Source: an uncultured Polaribacter sp.
GTDB lineage: Bacteria; Bacteroidota; Bacteroidia; Flavobacteriales; Flavobacteriaceae
DNA length: 64,000 nt
NCBI GenBank assembly: GCA_947497755.1
Contig: CANMHT010000007.1
Coordinates: forward strand, 1-64,000
Direction: 5' to 3'
Positions within the stretch are counted from its first letter, which is position 1, and each line of letters starts with the position of its first letter. The position numbers and the translations under genes were made by a program. Positions 9,745-18,248 of the stretch are shown piece by piece. A model generated the notes under the pieces. The model ran no database searches. It worked only from the letters and a program-made list of their open reading frames with translations, and was not told where the DNA came from.

Positions 9745-9830
9745 AAAGTTAATTACTGTTAAGCTATGTTAAGCTTCAAAAAAAAGTTAAAAACTATCTT
9801 ATTAAAATTCTTAAAAAAAGAACTATCTTA
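9745..9830. promoter_or_regulatory. Repeat-rich intergenic region: phased GTTAA motifs and a 10-bp direct repeat
   Basis: Between the divergent GLPGLI and LOG genes, GTTAA occurs at 9748, 9758 and 9768, exactly one helical turn apart, and again at 9786. The last two phased copies sit in a longer repeat, TGTTAAGCT (9757-9765 and 9767-9775). Further right, AACTATCTTA occurs twice (9792-9801 and 9821-9830), 29 bp apart. This looks like a protein-binding region, but no regulator can be assigned. Confidence 0.4.
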
Positions 9831-9837
9831 GCACGTT

Positions 9838-9858
9838 TGCCAAAAAATATTTTTGGCA
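9838..9858 (+). promoter_or_regulatory. Hairpin upstream of the LOG gene
   Basis: A perfect 9-bp inverted repeat TGCCAAAAA / TTTTTGGCA with an ATA loop, 38 bp before the ATG at 9897. No T-tract follows, so it is not a terminator on this strand. It could be a leader hairpin or an operator. Confidence 0.45.
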
Positions 9859-9896
9859 TGCAGACGTTTAATTAAAATATAAATTTAAGAGCGATT

Positions 9897-10607
9897 ATGA
9901 ATCCGAATGAAGACAGAAGAATTAGAGAAAAATTTGAACAAAAAACTTGGAACCAAATAAAAACAAATGATTCTTGGGCAATATTTAAAATAATGTCTGA
10001 GTTTGTTGAGGGCTATGAAAAACTAAGTAAGATTGGGCCTTGTGTTTCAATCTTCGGTTCTGCTAGAACCAAACCAGATCATGAATACTACAAATTATCT
10101 GAAGAAGTTGCCTATAAATTAACTCAAAATGGTTTTGGAGTTATTACTGGTGGAGGACCAGGAATTATGGAAGCTGGTAACAAAGGAGCACATCGTGGTC
10201 AAGGAACTTCTGTAGGTTTAAATATTGAACTTCCTTTTGAACAGCACGACAATCCTTGGATAGACAATGATAAAAACCTAAACTTTGATTATTTCTTTGT
10301 TAGAAAAGTAATGTTTGTAAAATACTCACAAGGTTTTGTTGTAATGCCTGGAGGTTTTGGAACTTTAGATGAATTGTTTGAAGCAATTACATTAATTCAA
10401 ACTAACAAAATTGGAAGATTTCCAATTATTTTAGTTGGAAAGAAATTTTGGAGTGGTTTATTAGATTGGATCAAAAACACCTTGATAGAAGAAGGAAATA
10501 TTAGTCCAGAAGATTTAAATTTATTTAGAGTTGTTGATACAGCCGATGAAGCTATCGAACACTTAAATAAATTCTACGCTAAGTACAGTTTAAAACCGAA
10601 CTTCTAA
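9897..10607 (+). CDS. LOG family protein (TIGR00730-type nucleotide monophosphate phosphoribohydrolase)
   Basis: 236 aa Rossmann-like protein. The two family motifs are GGGPGIMEAGNKG (85-97) and PGGFGTLDE (151-159), which form the nucleotide-binding and catalytic site of LOG proteins. LOG enzymes release the base from nucleoside 5'-monophosphates; the plant-type cytokinin role should not be assumed in a bacterium. An N-terminal extension of ~45 residues precedes the fold, as in many bacteroidetal members. It is monocistronic in appearance, with an unusually repeat-rich upstream region. Confidence 0.9.
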   Translation: MNPNEDRRIREKFEQKTWNQIKTNDSWAIFKIMSEFVEGYEKLSKIGPCVSIFGSARTKPDHEYYKLSEEVAYKLTQNGFGVITGGGPGIMEAGNKGAHRGQGTSVGLNIELPFEQHDNPWIDNDKNLNFDYFFVRKVMFVKYSQGFVVMPGGFGTLDELFEAITLIQTNKIGRFPIILVGKKFWSGLLDWIKNTLIEEGNISPEDLNLFRVVDTADEAIEHLNKFYAKYSLKPNF

Positions 10608-10646
10608 AAACATTTTTATATTTATTCCTGTCATTTTATATCTTAG

Positions 10647-13472
10647 ATGGCAGGAATTATATTTTTTTACCATTTGAAATTTAAATTTTTTACATTTTTC
10701 ATAGCATTATTTATTACCTCTGGAGCTTTGTGTCAAAAAAACTCCATAACAATTGATGCAGTGTTGGATGAAAAAAATGACCTTTTAAAAATTCAACAAG
10801 AAATAATTTTCCACAATGTTTCCAATACTACTTTAAAGGAAATTTATTTACATAACTGGTCTAATAGTTATAAATCTAAACACACACCACTTACCAAAAG
10901 ATTAATTGAAGACTACAACAAATCTCTCCATTTTGCTAAAGAAAAAGACAGAGGACACTCTACTATTTTAAACTTAACTGTAGATTATAAGAGCGCTAAT
11001 TTCTCATCAGAAAAACACAAAGATGACATTCTTAAAATTGAACTAAATGAAGCCTTAGCTCCTAAAGATTCTGTGGTGATTAATGCAACCTATACGGTTA
11101 AAATTCCACATGCTAAGTTTACAAAATACGGAAAAGACAATAACAATTATCGACTACGTTACTGGTATTTAACTCCAGCAATTTTTAAAGAAAATTGGCA
11201 GTTAATGAGCTATTTAAATACTGATGATTTATTTGTAGACAACACAAAATACATCATCAATTTAAGTACTTCTAGTAATTTTTATTTAGCTAGTAATTTA
11301 CCAATCACACAACAAAACAATCAATACAAACTCTCAGGAGAAAGAGCTTCTGATATTATTCTATACCTAAACAAACAACAACAATTTAAAAACTATCAAA
11401 CAGATAATATTTCTATTAGCACAGATATTCCAATTAAAGATTTAAGTCAGCAGCTAACTACAGATATTCTTAATCGAGAAATCAATTTTATTGAAAGTTA
11501 TCTTGGTAAATATCCGTTTAAAAAAATGCTCTTGGATCAAATTACCCAAAAGAAGAATCCCATATATGGTTTAAATCAGCTTCCTGGTTTTTTAAGTCCT
11601 TTTTCTGATGTTTTTGATAGAGATATCACTTTGTTTAAAACCATTACTAAAAAATATTTAGAAAACACTTTACTATTAAATAAGAGAACAGATTATTGGC
11701 TATCAGACGGAATCCAAATTTTCTTACTAATGGAATATGTCAAAAAATACTACCCTGAAGTAAAACTATTAGGAACCGTATCTGACACTTGGCTTTTAAA
11801 GTCTTTCAATATTTCTAAGTTAGATTTTAATGATAAATACCCGTTTATTTATCAGTTTGTTGCTAGAAAATTCTTAGATCAAGCATTGACTACTCAATTA
11901 GATTCTTTGTCTAACTTTAATAGAAAAATTGGTAATAAATACAAAGCAGGTTTAGGTTTACAATACTTAAAAGGATATGTTGGTGATAGTATTTTAAAAG
12001 CATCTTTTAAAGATTTTTACAATAGTCACCTATTAAAAATTAGTTCTAGTAAAGATTTTAATACTATCATATCTAACAAAACAACAAAAGACTTACAATG
12101 GTTTTTTGGAGACTATATCAACACTAATAAAAAAATTGATTACACCATTAAACGTGTAAAAACAGTTAACGACTCTTTAAAAATTACGATTAAAAACAAA
12201 AGGAATATTACCGCTCCAGTAGCTCTTTATGGCGTTAAAGATAAAGAAGTAAAATTTAAAACATGGATTACTGGAGTTGATTCTACCAAAACGGTTACAA
12301 TTCCTAAAGGAGATTTTGACAAAATTGCATTGAATTATGAGCAATTATATCCAGAATACAACTCGCTAAACAATTGGAAAAATTTAAAATCGAGCATTTT
12401 AAACAAACCTTTACAACTAAGACCTGTTAAAGATATTACAGATCCTTATTATAGTCAGTTATTTTACCAACCTGTAATTGATTATAATTTTTATGACGGA
12501 CTAAGTCTTGGAGTAAAATTACACAACAAACCTATTATTCCTAGAAACTTTATTTTTAAAGTAATTCCGTCTTATGCTACAAAGAGTGAAACACTTACCG
12601 GTTCTGCTACGATTATGTATAATCAATTTTTTGAAGAATCGAAATTTCAAAAAATAATATACGGACTTACAGGAAGCAATTATCATTATGCTCCAGAATT
12701 ATCATATCGAATTTTTGCACCCTATATAACTACTGTCTTTAAACGCAAAAACCTTAGAGATGCGAGTATTAATTATTTTATGGCAAAATACGTACATGTA
12801 AATAAAGAATCTGCTCCTAATGTAATTAGTAAAGAACAAGACAAATACAATGTCTTTAATTTCAAATATGTATATGCAAATCCTAATATTATCAATGGAA
12901 GTTCTTATAAATTCAATTTAGATATTGCAAACAATTTCACCAAGCTTTCTGCAGATATTAGATACAGAATATTAACTGACAGTAATAGACAATTGGATTT
13001 TAGATTTTTTGGAGGTGTCTTTTTTAATAATAAAACCAATGGAGATTATTTTAGCTTTGGACTAGATAGGCCTTCGGATTATTTATTTGAACAAATGTAT
13101 TTTGGTAGATCTGAAAGTTCTGGTTTATTTAGTCAGCAAATTATTATTGAAGACGGAGGTTTTAAATCTGTATTACCTACTCGATTTGCCAATCAATATA
13201 TGCTATCCTTTAATTCTAGCATTGGTTTATGGAGGTGGTTAGAATACTATAATGATGTTGCTTTTTTAAAAAACAAACAGCAAAGTTTATATTTTGCATA
13301 TGAAAACGGTATTCGATTTAACTTTGTTCACAACATCTTAGAACTCTATTTTCCTATGTATTCTAATTTAGGTTGGGAGATTACTCAAGAAGCTTATCCA
13401 AGTAAAATACGTTTTGTATTAACTTTAGAGCCAAGAGCTATTTATAACTTTTTTAGAAGAGGTTTCCTTTAA
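10647..13472 (+). CDS. M1-peptidase-like protein lacking zinc ligands, with a probable C-terminal beta-barrel
   Basis: 941 aa, exported (hydrophobic N-terminus ending near GALCQ, about residue 30). Residues ~30-480 resemble M1 aminopeptidases: an N-terminal beta domain, YGLNQLP at the place of the GxMEN motif, and TDYWLSDGIQIFLLMEY (about 348-364) at the place of WLNEGFAxYxE. The preceding segment (FKTITKKYLENTLLL), where HExxH should stand, has no His, so the zinc site appears lost. The C-terminal ~380 residues have alternating aromatic/polar strands and end in an aromatic-rich segment, suggesting an outer-membrane barrel. Function unknown: an inactive peptidase-fold surface protein is the most economical reading. 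TTG at 10674 is a possible alternative start giving a more compact signal peptide. Confidence 0.75.
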   Translation: MAGIIFFYHLKFKFFTFFIALFITSGALCQKNSITIDAVLDEKNDLLKIQQEIIFHNVSNTTLKEIYLHNWSNSYKSKHTPLTKRLIEDYNKSLHFAKEKDRGHSTILNLTVDYKSANFSSEKHKDDILKIELNEALAPKDSVVINATYTVKIPHAKFTKYGKDNNNYRLRYWYLTPAIFKENWQLMSYLNTDDLFVDNTKYIINLSTSSNFYLASNLPITQQNNQYKLSGERASDIILYLNKQQQFKNYQTDNISISTDIPIKDLSQQLTTDILNREINFIESYLGKYPFKKMLLDQITQKKNPIYGLNQLPGFLSPFSDVFDRDITLFKTITKKYLENTLLLNKRTDYWLSDGIQIFLLMEYVKKYYPEVKLLGTVSDTWLLKSFNISKLDFNDKYPFIYQFVARKFLDQALTTQLDSLSNFNRKIGNKYKAGLGLQYLKGYVGDSILKASFKDFYNSHLLKISSSKDFNTIISNKTTKDLQWFFGDYINTNKKIDYTIKRVKTVNDSLKITIKNKRNITAPVALYGVKDKEVKFKTWITGVDSTKTVTIPKGDFDKIALNYEQLYPEYNSLNNWKNLKSSILNKPLQLRPVKDITDPYYSQLFYQPVIDYNFYDGLSLGVKLHNKPIIPRNFIFKVIPSYATKSETLTGSATIMYNQFFEESKFQKIIYGLTGSNYHYAPELSYRIFAPYITTVFKRKNLRDASINYFMAKYVHVNKESAPNVISKEQDKYNVFNFKYVYANPNIINGSSYKFNLDIANNFTKLSADIRYRILTDSNRQLDFRFFGGVFFNNKTNGDYFSFGLDRPSDYLFEQMYFGRSESSGLFSQQIIIEDGGFKSVLPTRFANQYMLSFNSSIGLWRWLEYYNDVAFLKNKQQSLYFAYENGIRFNFVHNILELYFPMYSNLGWEITQEAYPSKIRFVLTLEPRAIYNFFRRGFL

Positions 13473-13519
13473 AAGAAGATTCTTTGCATTATTCTCACAA
13501 ATAACTCATTTCGATTGTT

Positions 13520-13544
13520 TTTTATTGAATTATTCTCAATAAAA
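13520..13544. other. AT-rich inverted repeat after the M1-like gene
   Basis: TTTTATTGA / TCAATAAAA, a 9-bp stem with a 7-base loop, 48 bp after the stop codon at 13472 and 32 bp before the -7 box of the E1 gene. No long T-tract follows, so this is a weak terminator at best. Confidence 0.3.
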
Positions 13545-13575
13545 TAAAACATTTTTAAATTTCAATCAAAAAACC

Positions 13576-13583
13576 TACCTTTG
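13576..13583 (+). promoter_or_regulatory. -7 box of the E1 dehydrogenase promoter
   Basis: TACCTTTG matches TAnnTTTG, 25 bp before the ATG at 13609. No clear -33 TTG at 17-23 bp. Confidence 0.55.
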
Positions 13584-13608
13584 CAAAAGAATAAAAAACA
13601 CACTACCT

Positions 13609-16062
13609 ATGACTCAAGATGCAGTAATTTCTAGTTCAAACCAACTTTCATTTGATGATTTTCGTAAAGAAGTATTGAACGATTATAAAATTGCTCGCAT
13701 AAGTAGAGAATGTAGTTTACTAGGAAGAAGAGAAGTTCTTACAGGAAAAGCAAAATTTGGAATCTTTGGTGACGGTAAAGAAGTACCTCAATTAGCCATG
13801 GCAAAAGCTTTTCAAAAAGGTGATTTTAGATCTGGTTATTACAGAGACCAAACCTTTATGATGGCTATTGGAGAATTAACAGCTCAACAATTTTTTGCTG
13901 GTTTATATGCGCATCCAAGTATAGAAGCTGATCCGATGTCAGCTGGACGTCAAATGGGAGGCCATTTTGCTACGCACAGTTTGGATGAAAACGGAGAATG
14001 GAAAAATCTTACGCAACAATACAACTCAAGCGCTGATATTTCTCCTACTGCAGGACAAATGCCAAGACTATTAGGTTTAGCTCAAGCCTCTAAAGTTTAT
14101 AGAAATCTAAAAGAATTAGAAAATAACACTAAGTTTTCTGTAAACGGAAACGAAATTGCTTGGGGAACTATTGGTAACGCTAGTACGAGTGAAGGTTTAT
14201 TTTTTGAAACTATCAATGCTGCTGGTGTATTACAAGTACCAATGATTATGAATGTTTGGGACGATGAATACGGAATCTCTGTACACGCAAAATATCAAAC
14301 AACTAAAGAAAGTATTTCAGAAATCTTAAAAGGATTTCAGCGAGATGAAAAGAATAAAGGCTACGAAATTATTGTAGTAAATGGCTGGGATTATGTACAA
14401 CTTATAGATGTATATAACAAAGCTGCTAAAATTGCAAGAGAAGAACATGTTCCTGTATTAATTCATGTAAAAGAATTAACACAACCTCAAGGACATTCTA
14501 CTTCTGGTTCTCACGAACGTTACAAATCTCCTGAACGTTTAAAGTGGGAAAAAGAATTTGACTGTATTGCCAAAATGAGATCTTGGATTTTAGATTTTGA
14601 ATTGGAAGATGAAAATGGTGAAACTTTAAAATTTGTTAATGCAGAAGATGAATTAATCGCCATAGAAAAAGAGGCTAAAAAGCATGTAAGTCAATCTAAA
14701 AGAAATGCATGGAATGCATATTTAGATGAAATTAAAGCAGAAGTAAACACTGCTGTTTCGTTATTAAATGACTTAGCTTCAAAAAGTAGTAATAGTTCTT
14801 TTATCAGCAAGTTAAAAAGTGATTTAGAAGCGGTTTCTGAACCTATCAGAAAAGATGTTTTAATCGCTTGTAGAAAAGCGCTTCGTTTTGTAAAAGATGA
14901 AAACTTTAGCGAAAAAGTAGCATTACAGAGCTTTATTAAAAATAAAATTGACAACGGATATCATTTATTTTCTACCAACTTAACAAGTGAAACAGCATTT
15001 GCTCCTACTTCTGTAGAAACTGTTGCTCCAACTTATAACTCAGAAAAGAGAGTAGTTGATGCAAGAATTATCATGAGAGATAATTTTGATGCATTGTTAA
15101 AAAAACATCCAGAAGTATTAATTTTTGGTGAAGATGCTGGATTTATTGGTGATGTAAACCAAGGATTAGAAGGTTTACAAGAGAAATACGGAGAAACTAG
15201 AATTTCTGATACAGGAATTAGAGAAGCTACCATTTTAGGACAAGGAATTGGAATGGCAATGAGAGGTTTAAGACCAATTGCTGAGATTCAGTATTTAGAT
15301 TACTTATTATATGCCTTACAAATAATGAGTGATGACTTAGCTACTTTAAGATACAGAACAGTAGGAAAACAAAAAGCACCATTAATCGTAAGAACTCGTG
15401 GACATAGGCTAGAAGGAATTTGGCATTCTGGTTCTCCAATGGGAGGAATCATAAACAACTTAAGAGGAATGCATGTTTTAGTTCCTAGAAACATGACTAA
15501 AGCAGCTGGTTTTTACAACACGTTATTAGAAGGTGATGATCCTGCATTGGTTGTTGAGTGTTTAAATGGATACCGTTTAAAAGAAGAATTACCAAACAAT
15601 TTAGGTGAGTTTAAAACACCAATTGGAGAAATCGAGGTAGTTAAAGAAGGTACAGATATCACTATTGTTTCTTATGGTTCTACATTGAGACTTGTAGAAG
15701 AAGCTGCTAAAGATTTATTACAAGTTGGTATCAACGTAGAAATTATCGACGCTCAAAGTTTACTTCCTTTTGACTTAAACCATGACACTGTAAAAAGTAT
15801 AGCAAAAACAAATCGTTTACTTATTGTAGACGAAGATGTTCCAGGCGGAGCTTCTGCTTATTTATTACAAGAAATTGTAGAGAATCAAAATGCTTACCAG
15901 TATTTAGATAGTAAACCTTATACCCTAACTTCTAAAGCACACAGACCTGCTTATGGAACTGATGGTGATTACTTTTCTAAACCATCTGCAGAAGACATTT
16001 TTGAAGCAGCATACCAAATTATGAATGAAGCTGAACCACAAAAATTTAAAAGCTTGTATTAA
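13609..16062 (+). CDS. Fused E1 alpha/beta 2-oxoacid dehydrogenase (branched-chain type)
   Basis: 817-aa thiamine-diphosphate enzyme with both E1 subunits in one chain: alpha-like ~1-350, a linker/helical part, and beta-like from about residue 480 (VDARIIMRDNFDALLKKHPEVL...FGEDAG) to the end. The ThDP/Mg region is around 187-215 (GTIGNASTSEG...NVWDDEYGIS). It decarboxylates a 2-oxo acid and transfers the acyl group to lipoyl-E2. Fused E1 of this kind in flavobacteria is usually assigned to branched-chain 2-oxoacids, but the substrate is not proven by sequence. E2 and E3 genes are not adjacent. The stop codon lies inside a terminator stem. Confidence 0.88.
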   Translation: MTQDAVISSSNQLSFDDFRKEVLNDYKIARISRECSLLGRREVLTGKAKFGIFGDGKEVPQLAMAKAFQKGDFRSGYYRDQTFMMAIGELTAQQFFAGLYAHPSIEADPMSAGRQMGGHFATHSLDENGEWKNLTQQYNSSADISPTAGQMPRLLGLAQASKVYRNLKELENNTKFSVNGNEIAWGTIGNASTSEGLFFETINAAGVLQVPMIMNVWDDEYGISVHAKYQTTKESISEILKGFQRDEKNKGYEIIVVNGWDYVQLIDVYNKAAKIAREEHVPVLIHVKELTQPQGHSTSGSHERYKSPERLKWEKEFDCIAKMRSWILDFELEDENGETLKFVNAEDELIAIEKEAKKHVSQSKRNAWNAYLDEIKAEVNTAVSLLNDLASKSSNSSFISKLKSDLEAVSEPIRKDVLIACRKALRFVKDENFSEKVALQSFIKNKIDNGYHLFSTNLTSETAFAPTSVETVAPTYNSEKRVVDARIIMRDNFDALLKKHPEVLIFGEDAGFIGDVNQGLEGLQEKYGETRISDTGIREATILGQGIGMAMRGLRPIAEIQYLDYLLYALQIMSDDLATLRYRTVGKQKAPLIVRTRGHRLEGIWHSGSPMGGIINNLRGMHVLVPRNMTKAAGFYNTLLEGDDPALVVECLNGYRLKEELPNNLGEFKTPIGEIEVVKEGTDITIVSYGSTLRLVEEAAKDLLQVGINVEIIDAQSLLPFDLNHDTVKSIAKTNRLLIVDEDVPGGASAYLLQEIVENQNAYQYLDSKPYTLTSKAHRPAYGTDGDYFSKPSAEDIFEAAYQIMNEAEPQKFKSLY

Positions 16063-16092
16063 AATGTAAAATTTTAATACAAGTAGCTTTTT
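16051..16092. terminator. Bidirectional terminator overlapping the E1 stop codon
   Basis: Perfect 13-bp stem (16053-16065 with 16071-16083), loop GTAAA, followed by GCTTTTTAG on the plus strand; A-rich sequence on the left gives a U-tract for minus-strand transcripts. The E1 stop (16060-16062) is inside the left arm and the DUF2851 stop is 8 bp to the right, so one hairpin probably serves both convergent genes. Confidence 0.75.
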
Positions 16093-17371
16093 AGTTATTG
16101 TTATTTTTCAAGAGTTCATTTCCTATAGCGCATTGCAAACAAAGTTTTTGATTGCAATAACTGTTTTTTAACTCTAATAAAGCTTGACTATCAAAAGCAC
16201 TATCAATTGGAATTTGTAAATCAGAAAACTTAGAAATAACTCCATTCTTCTCTGCTTTTAACTCTTTTAAAACATCAAAAAAAGATTCGTTAATTTCTTT
16301 ATTTATATTTTTATAATAGGTAAATTTTAAAGGAATGACCGTATTTATCAATACTAAATCAACAAAATCTTTAGTAATTCTTTTTTTTCTTTTTGGCGAG
16401 ACTTTAGCAAAAGTAAAATGTGTTTCCCAAAAAAGATGTAAGCTTACTGTAAACAAGCTATAAAACTCCAACACTTCAGTACAAGCAATTAATTTAGAAA
16501 ACAAATTTTGGTATTTATGATACAAGGCTGCCAACTGAGCAATTCTTAAGGTTGGAAAATTACTCGGTCGCATTTTAAAAAATTGAAATTGATTGTTTGG
16601 ATAACTTTTCAACTGATATTTATGCTGTAAATACGCATATTCTTTTTGCAAGCTTATATAATAATCATCTTCAATAGCATCGTCTAAAAAGCCAGCTACA
16701 CCAAATAACAATGCATTTAAACTTTGAAATTTATGCTGCTCTTTTCGAAGTATTTTAAAGTCTATTTGCTTAGCTAAATTTAAAAAAGCTTCTCCATTAA
16801 TATTAAGTCCAAAGTTTTTAGCAAGCAATCTAAAAAGTACCGCCTCATAATCATATTCTAATTCTTTTAACAGCTTATTAATTCTGTTTGATTTTGTTTC
16901 CAATCGTTGTAAGTACAGTCTCATTTTCCAATGTTGCATAGTAAAATCACTAATTTTAGAAATTAGATTTTGACAAGGAATCCATCTTTCTGTTTTGGAA
17001 TACAACCGATAATAATTCTCTAGCAAACTTTTGGGAATTAGGCCTTTTAAAACCAAGGTTGGAATCTGCTGATTACATTCATTAAAAACCGAAACATCAT
17101 CTTCCCAAACAACATGTAAGATTACATTTTTATAATTCGCATCACATTCGTGTTGATGAAAATACCAATCAGAAGACTTTAAATGCATTTCTACTGTTCC
17201 ACTCCATATAATTGAATCTATTTCTATTTTAGCTTCCAAAAAATCTGGACCAGTATAGAGATTATGCTTGCCACTATTTAATATAGTTAGCTCCTTATCA
17301 TCAGTAGTTTTTAAATCTTTTGTAGCAAACAATTGATGTTTCCAAACATAGTGTAGAAAATCTTCTTTCAT
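16091..17371 (-). CDS. DUF2851 family protein
   Basis: 426 aa, soluble, no signal peptide. The N-terminal half carries the conserved DUF2851 segments (FLHYVWKHQLF, GKHNLYTGPDFLEA, GTVEMHLKSSDWY, then VILHVVWEDD). A pair of cysteines ends the protein (CLQCAIGNELLKN). The fold around 'GPDF..A.I......W.G.VE.H....DW..H' recalls nuclease-like cores, but no function has been shown and I assign none. Monocistronic, convergent with E1. Confidence 0.85.
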   Translation of the reverse strand: MKEDFLHYVWKHQLFATKDLKTTDDKELTILNSGKHNLYTGPDFLEAKIEIDSIIWSGTVEMHLKSSDWYFHQHECDANYKNVILHVVWEDDVSVFNECNQQIPTLVLKGLIPKSLLENYYRLYSKTERWIPCQNLISKISDFTMQHWKMRLYLQRLETKSNRINKLLKELEYDYEAVLFRLLAKNFGLNINGEAFLNLAKQIDFKILRKEQHKFQSLNALLFGVAGFLDDAIEDDYYISLQKEYAYLQHKYQLKSYPNNQFQFFKMRPSNFPTLRIAQLAALYHKYQNLFSKLIACTEVLEFYSLFTVSLHLFWETHFTFAKVSPKRKKRITKDFVDLVLINTVIPLKFTYYKNINKEINESFFDVLKELKAEKNGVISKFSDLQIPIDSAFDSQALLELKNSYCNQKLCLQCAIGNELLKNNNN

Positions 17372-17443
17372 AGCAAATGGGTTTCTTTTTCGCTAATCAA
17401 TTTACAAAAAATAAAAATTACCCAAGAAAATATCTATCCATAC

Positions 17444-17458
17444 ATTGTAATTTACAAT
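17444..17458. promoter_or_regulatory. Inverted repeat upstream of the nitroreductase
   Basis: ATTGTAA-T-TTACAAT, a perfect 7-bp inverted repeat whose centre is 47 bp upstream of the last base of the -7 box at 17491-17498. A possible operator; the regulator is unknown. Confidence 0.35.
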
Positions 17459-17490
17459 AGCACATCAGCAAGCCACAACACAAATTAAAT

Positions 17491-17498
17491 TACTTTTG
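17491..17498 (+). promoter_or_regulatory. -7 box of the nitroreductase promoter
   Basis: TACTTTTG matches TAnnTTTG; no -33 TTG at normal spacing. It predicts a ~58-nt leader before the ATG at 17562. Confidence 0.5.
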
Positions 17499-17561
17499 TA
17501 AGAGAAAATACACAAGTACATTTCTTATAAGCTACTTGTAAAAAATAAACAGATATTATCT

Positions 17562-18194
17562 ATGGAAATAATTAAAAGTTTGGAATGGCGTTATGCAGTT
17601 AAAAAATTTGACGATAGCAAAACTCTTTCTACAGATCAAATAGACACCTTAAAAAAAGCCTTTAACCTTACAGCAACCTCTTACGGTTTACAACCTGTAC
17701 AAATGATTGTTGTAAAAAACAAAGAAATACAACAACAATTAGTTCCACATTCTTGGAATCAACAGCAAGTTGCTCAAGCTTCACATGTATTAGTTATTTG
17801 TATAAAAAAATCACTCACAAAAGAAGATATAGAAAGCTATTTTAAACTTGTAAAAGACATCAGAAATACTCCAGATGAAATTTTAAATCCATTCAAAGAG
17901 TATTTAAAAGAAAGTGTTACCAGTAAAACAGAAAATGAATTAGCACTTTGGATGAAAAACCAAGCGTATATTGCTTTAGGAAATTTACTAACTGTTGCAG
18001 CTGTAGAACAAATTGATGCTTGTCCTATGGAAGGTTTTATTCCTGAAAAATATGATGAAATTCTAGAATTAAATACTTACAACTTAACATCTACGTTGGT
18101 TTTACCAGTTGGAGTTAGAGCCGAAGATGATTATATGAAAGACTTGAAAAAAGTGCGAAAAAAACTAGAAGATGTTGTAATTGAAATCAATTAA
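17562..18194 (+). CDS. NAD(P)H-dependent nitroreductase-family oxidoreductase
   Basis: 210 aa, the usual length for FMN-dependent NfsB/FRP-type flavoenzymes. The N-terminal RYAVKKFD carries the family Arg that contacts FMN phosphate, followed by TSYGLQPVQMIVV; later ALGNLLTVAAVEQIDACPMEGF is the conserved FMN-binding/dimer region. Such enzymes reduce nitro-compounds, quinones or flavins with NAD(P)H; the natural substrate is unknown. An inverted repeat at 17444-17458 upstream may be regulatory. Confidence 0.9.
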   Translation: MEIIKSLEWRYAVKKFDDSKTLSTDQIDTLKKAFNLTATSYGLQPVQMIVVKNKEIQQQLVPHSWNQQQVAQASHVLVICIKKSLTKEDIESYFKLVKDIRNTPDEILNPFKEYLKESVTSKTENELALWMKNQAYIALGNLLTVAAVEQIDACPMEGFIPEKYDEILELNTYNLTSTLVLPVGVRAEDDYMKDLKKVRKKLEDVVIEIN

Positions 18195-18210
18195 AAAAAC
18201 TAAATAATTG

Positions 18211-18218
18211 TATCTTTG
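18211..18218 (+). promoter_or_regulatory. -7 box of the pepD promoter
   Basis: TATCTTTG matches TAnnTTTG, 30 bp before the ATG at 18249. The nearest upstream TTG (18181-18183) is 27 bp away, longer than usual. Confidence 0.5.
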
Positions 18219-18248
18219 AACACCTAACTTAAGCACAAACACACAAGA

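Noticed and set aside
9897..10607. Cytokinin biosynthesis gene
   Set aside because: The LOG motifs support a nucleoside-monophosphate phosphoribohydrolase, but nothing in the context indicates cytokinin production.
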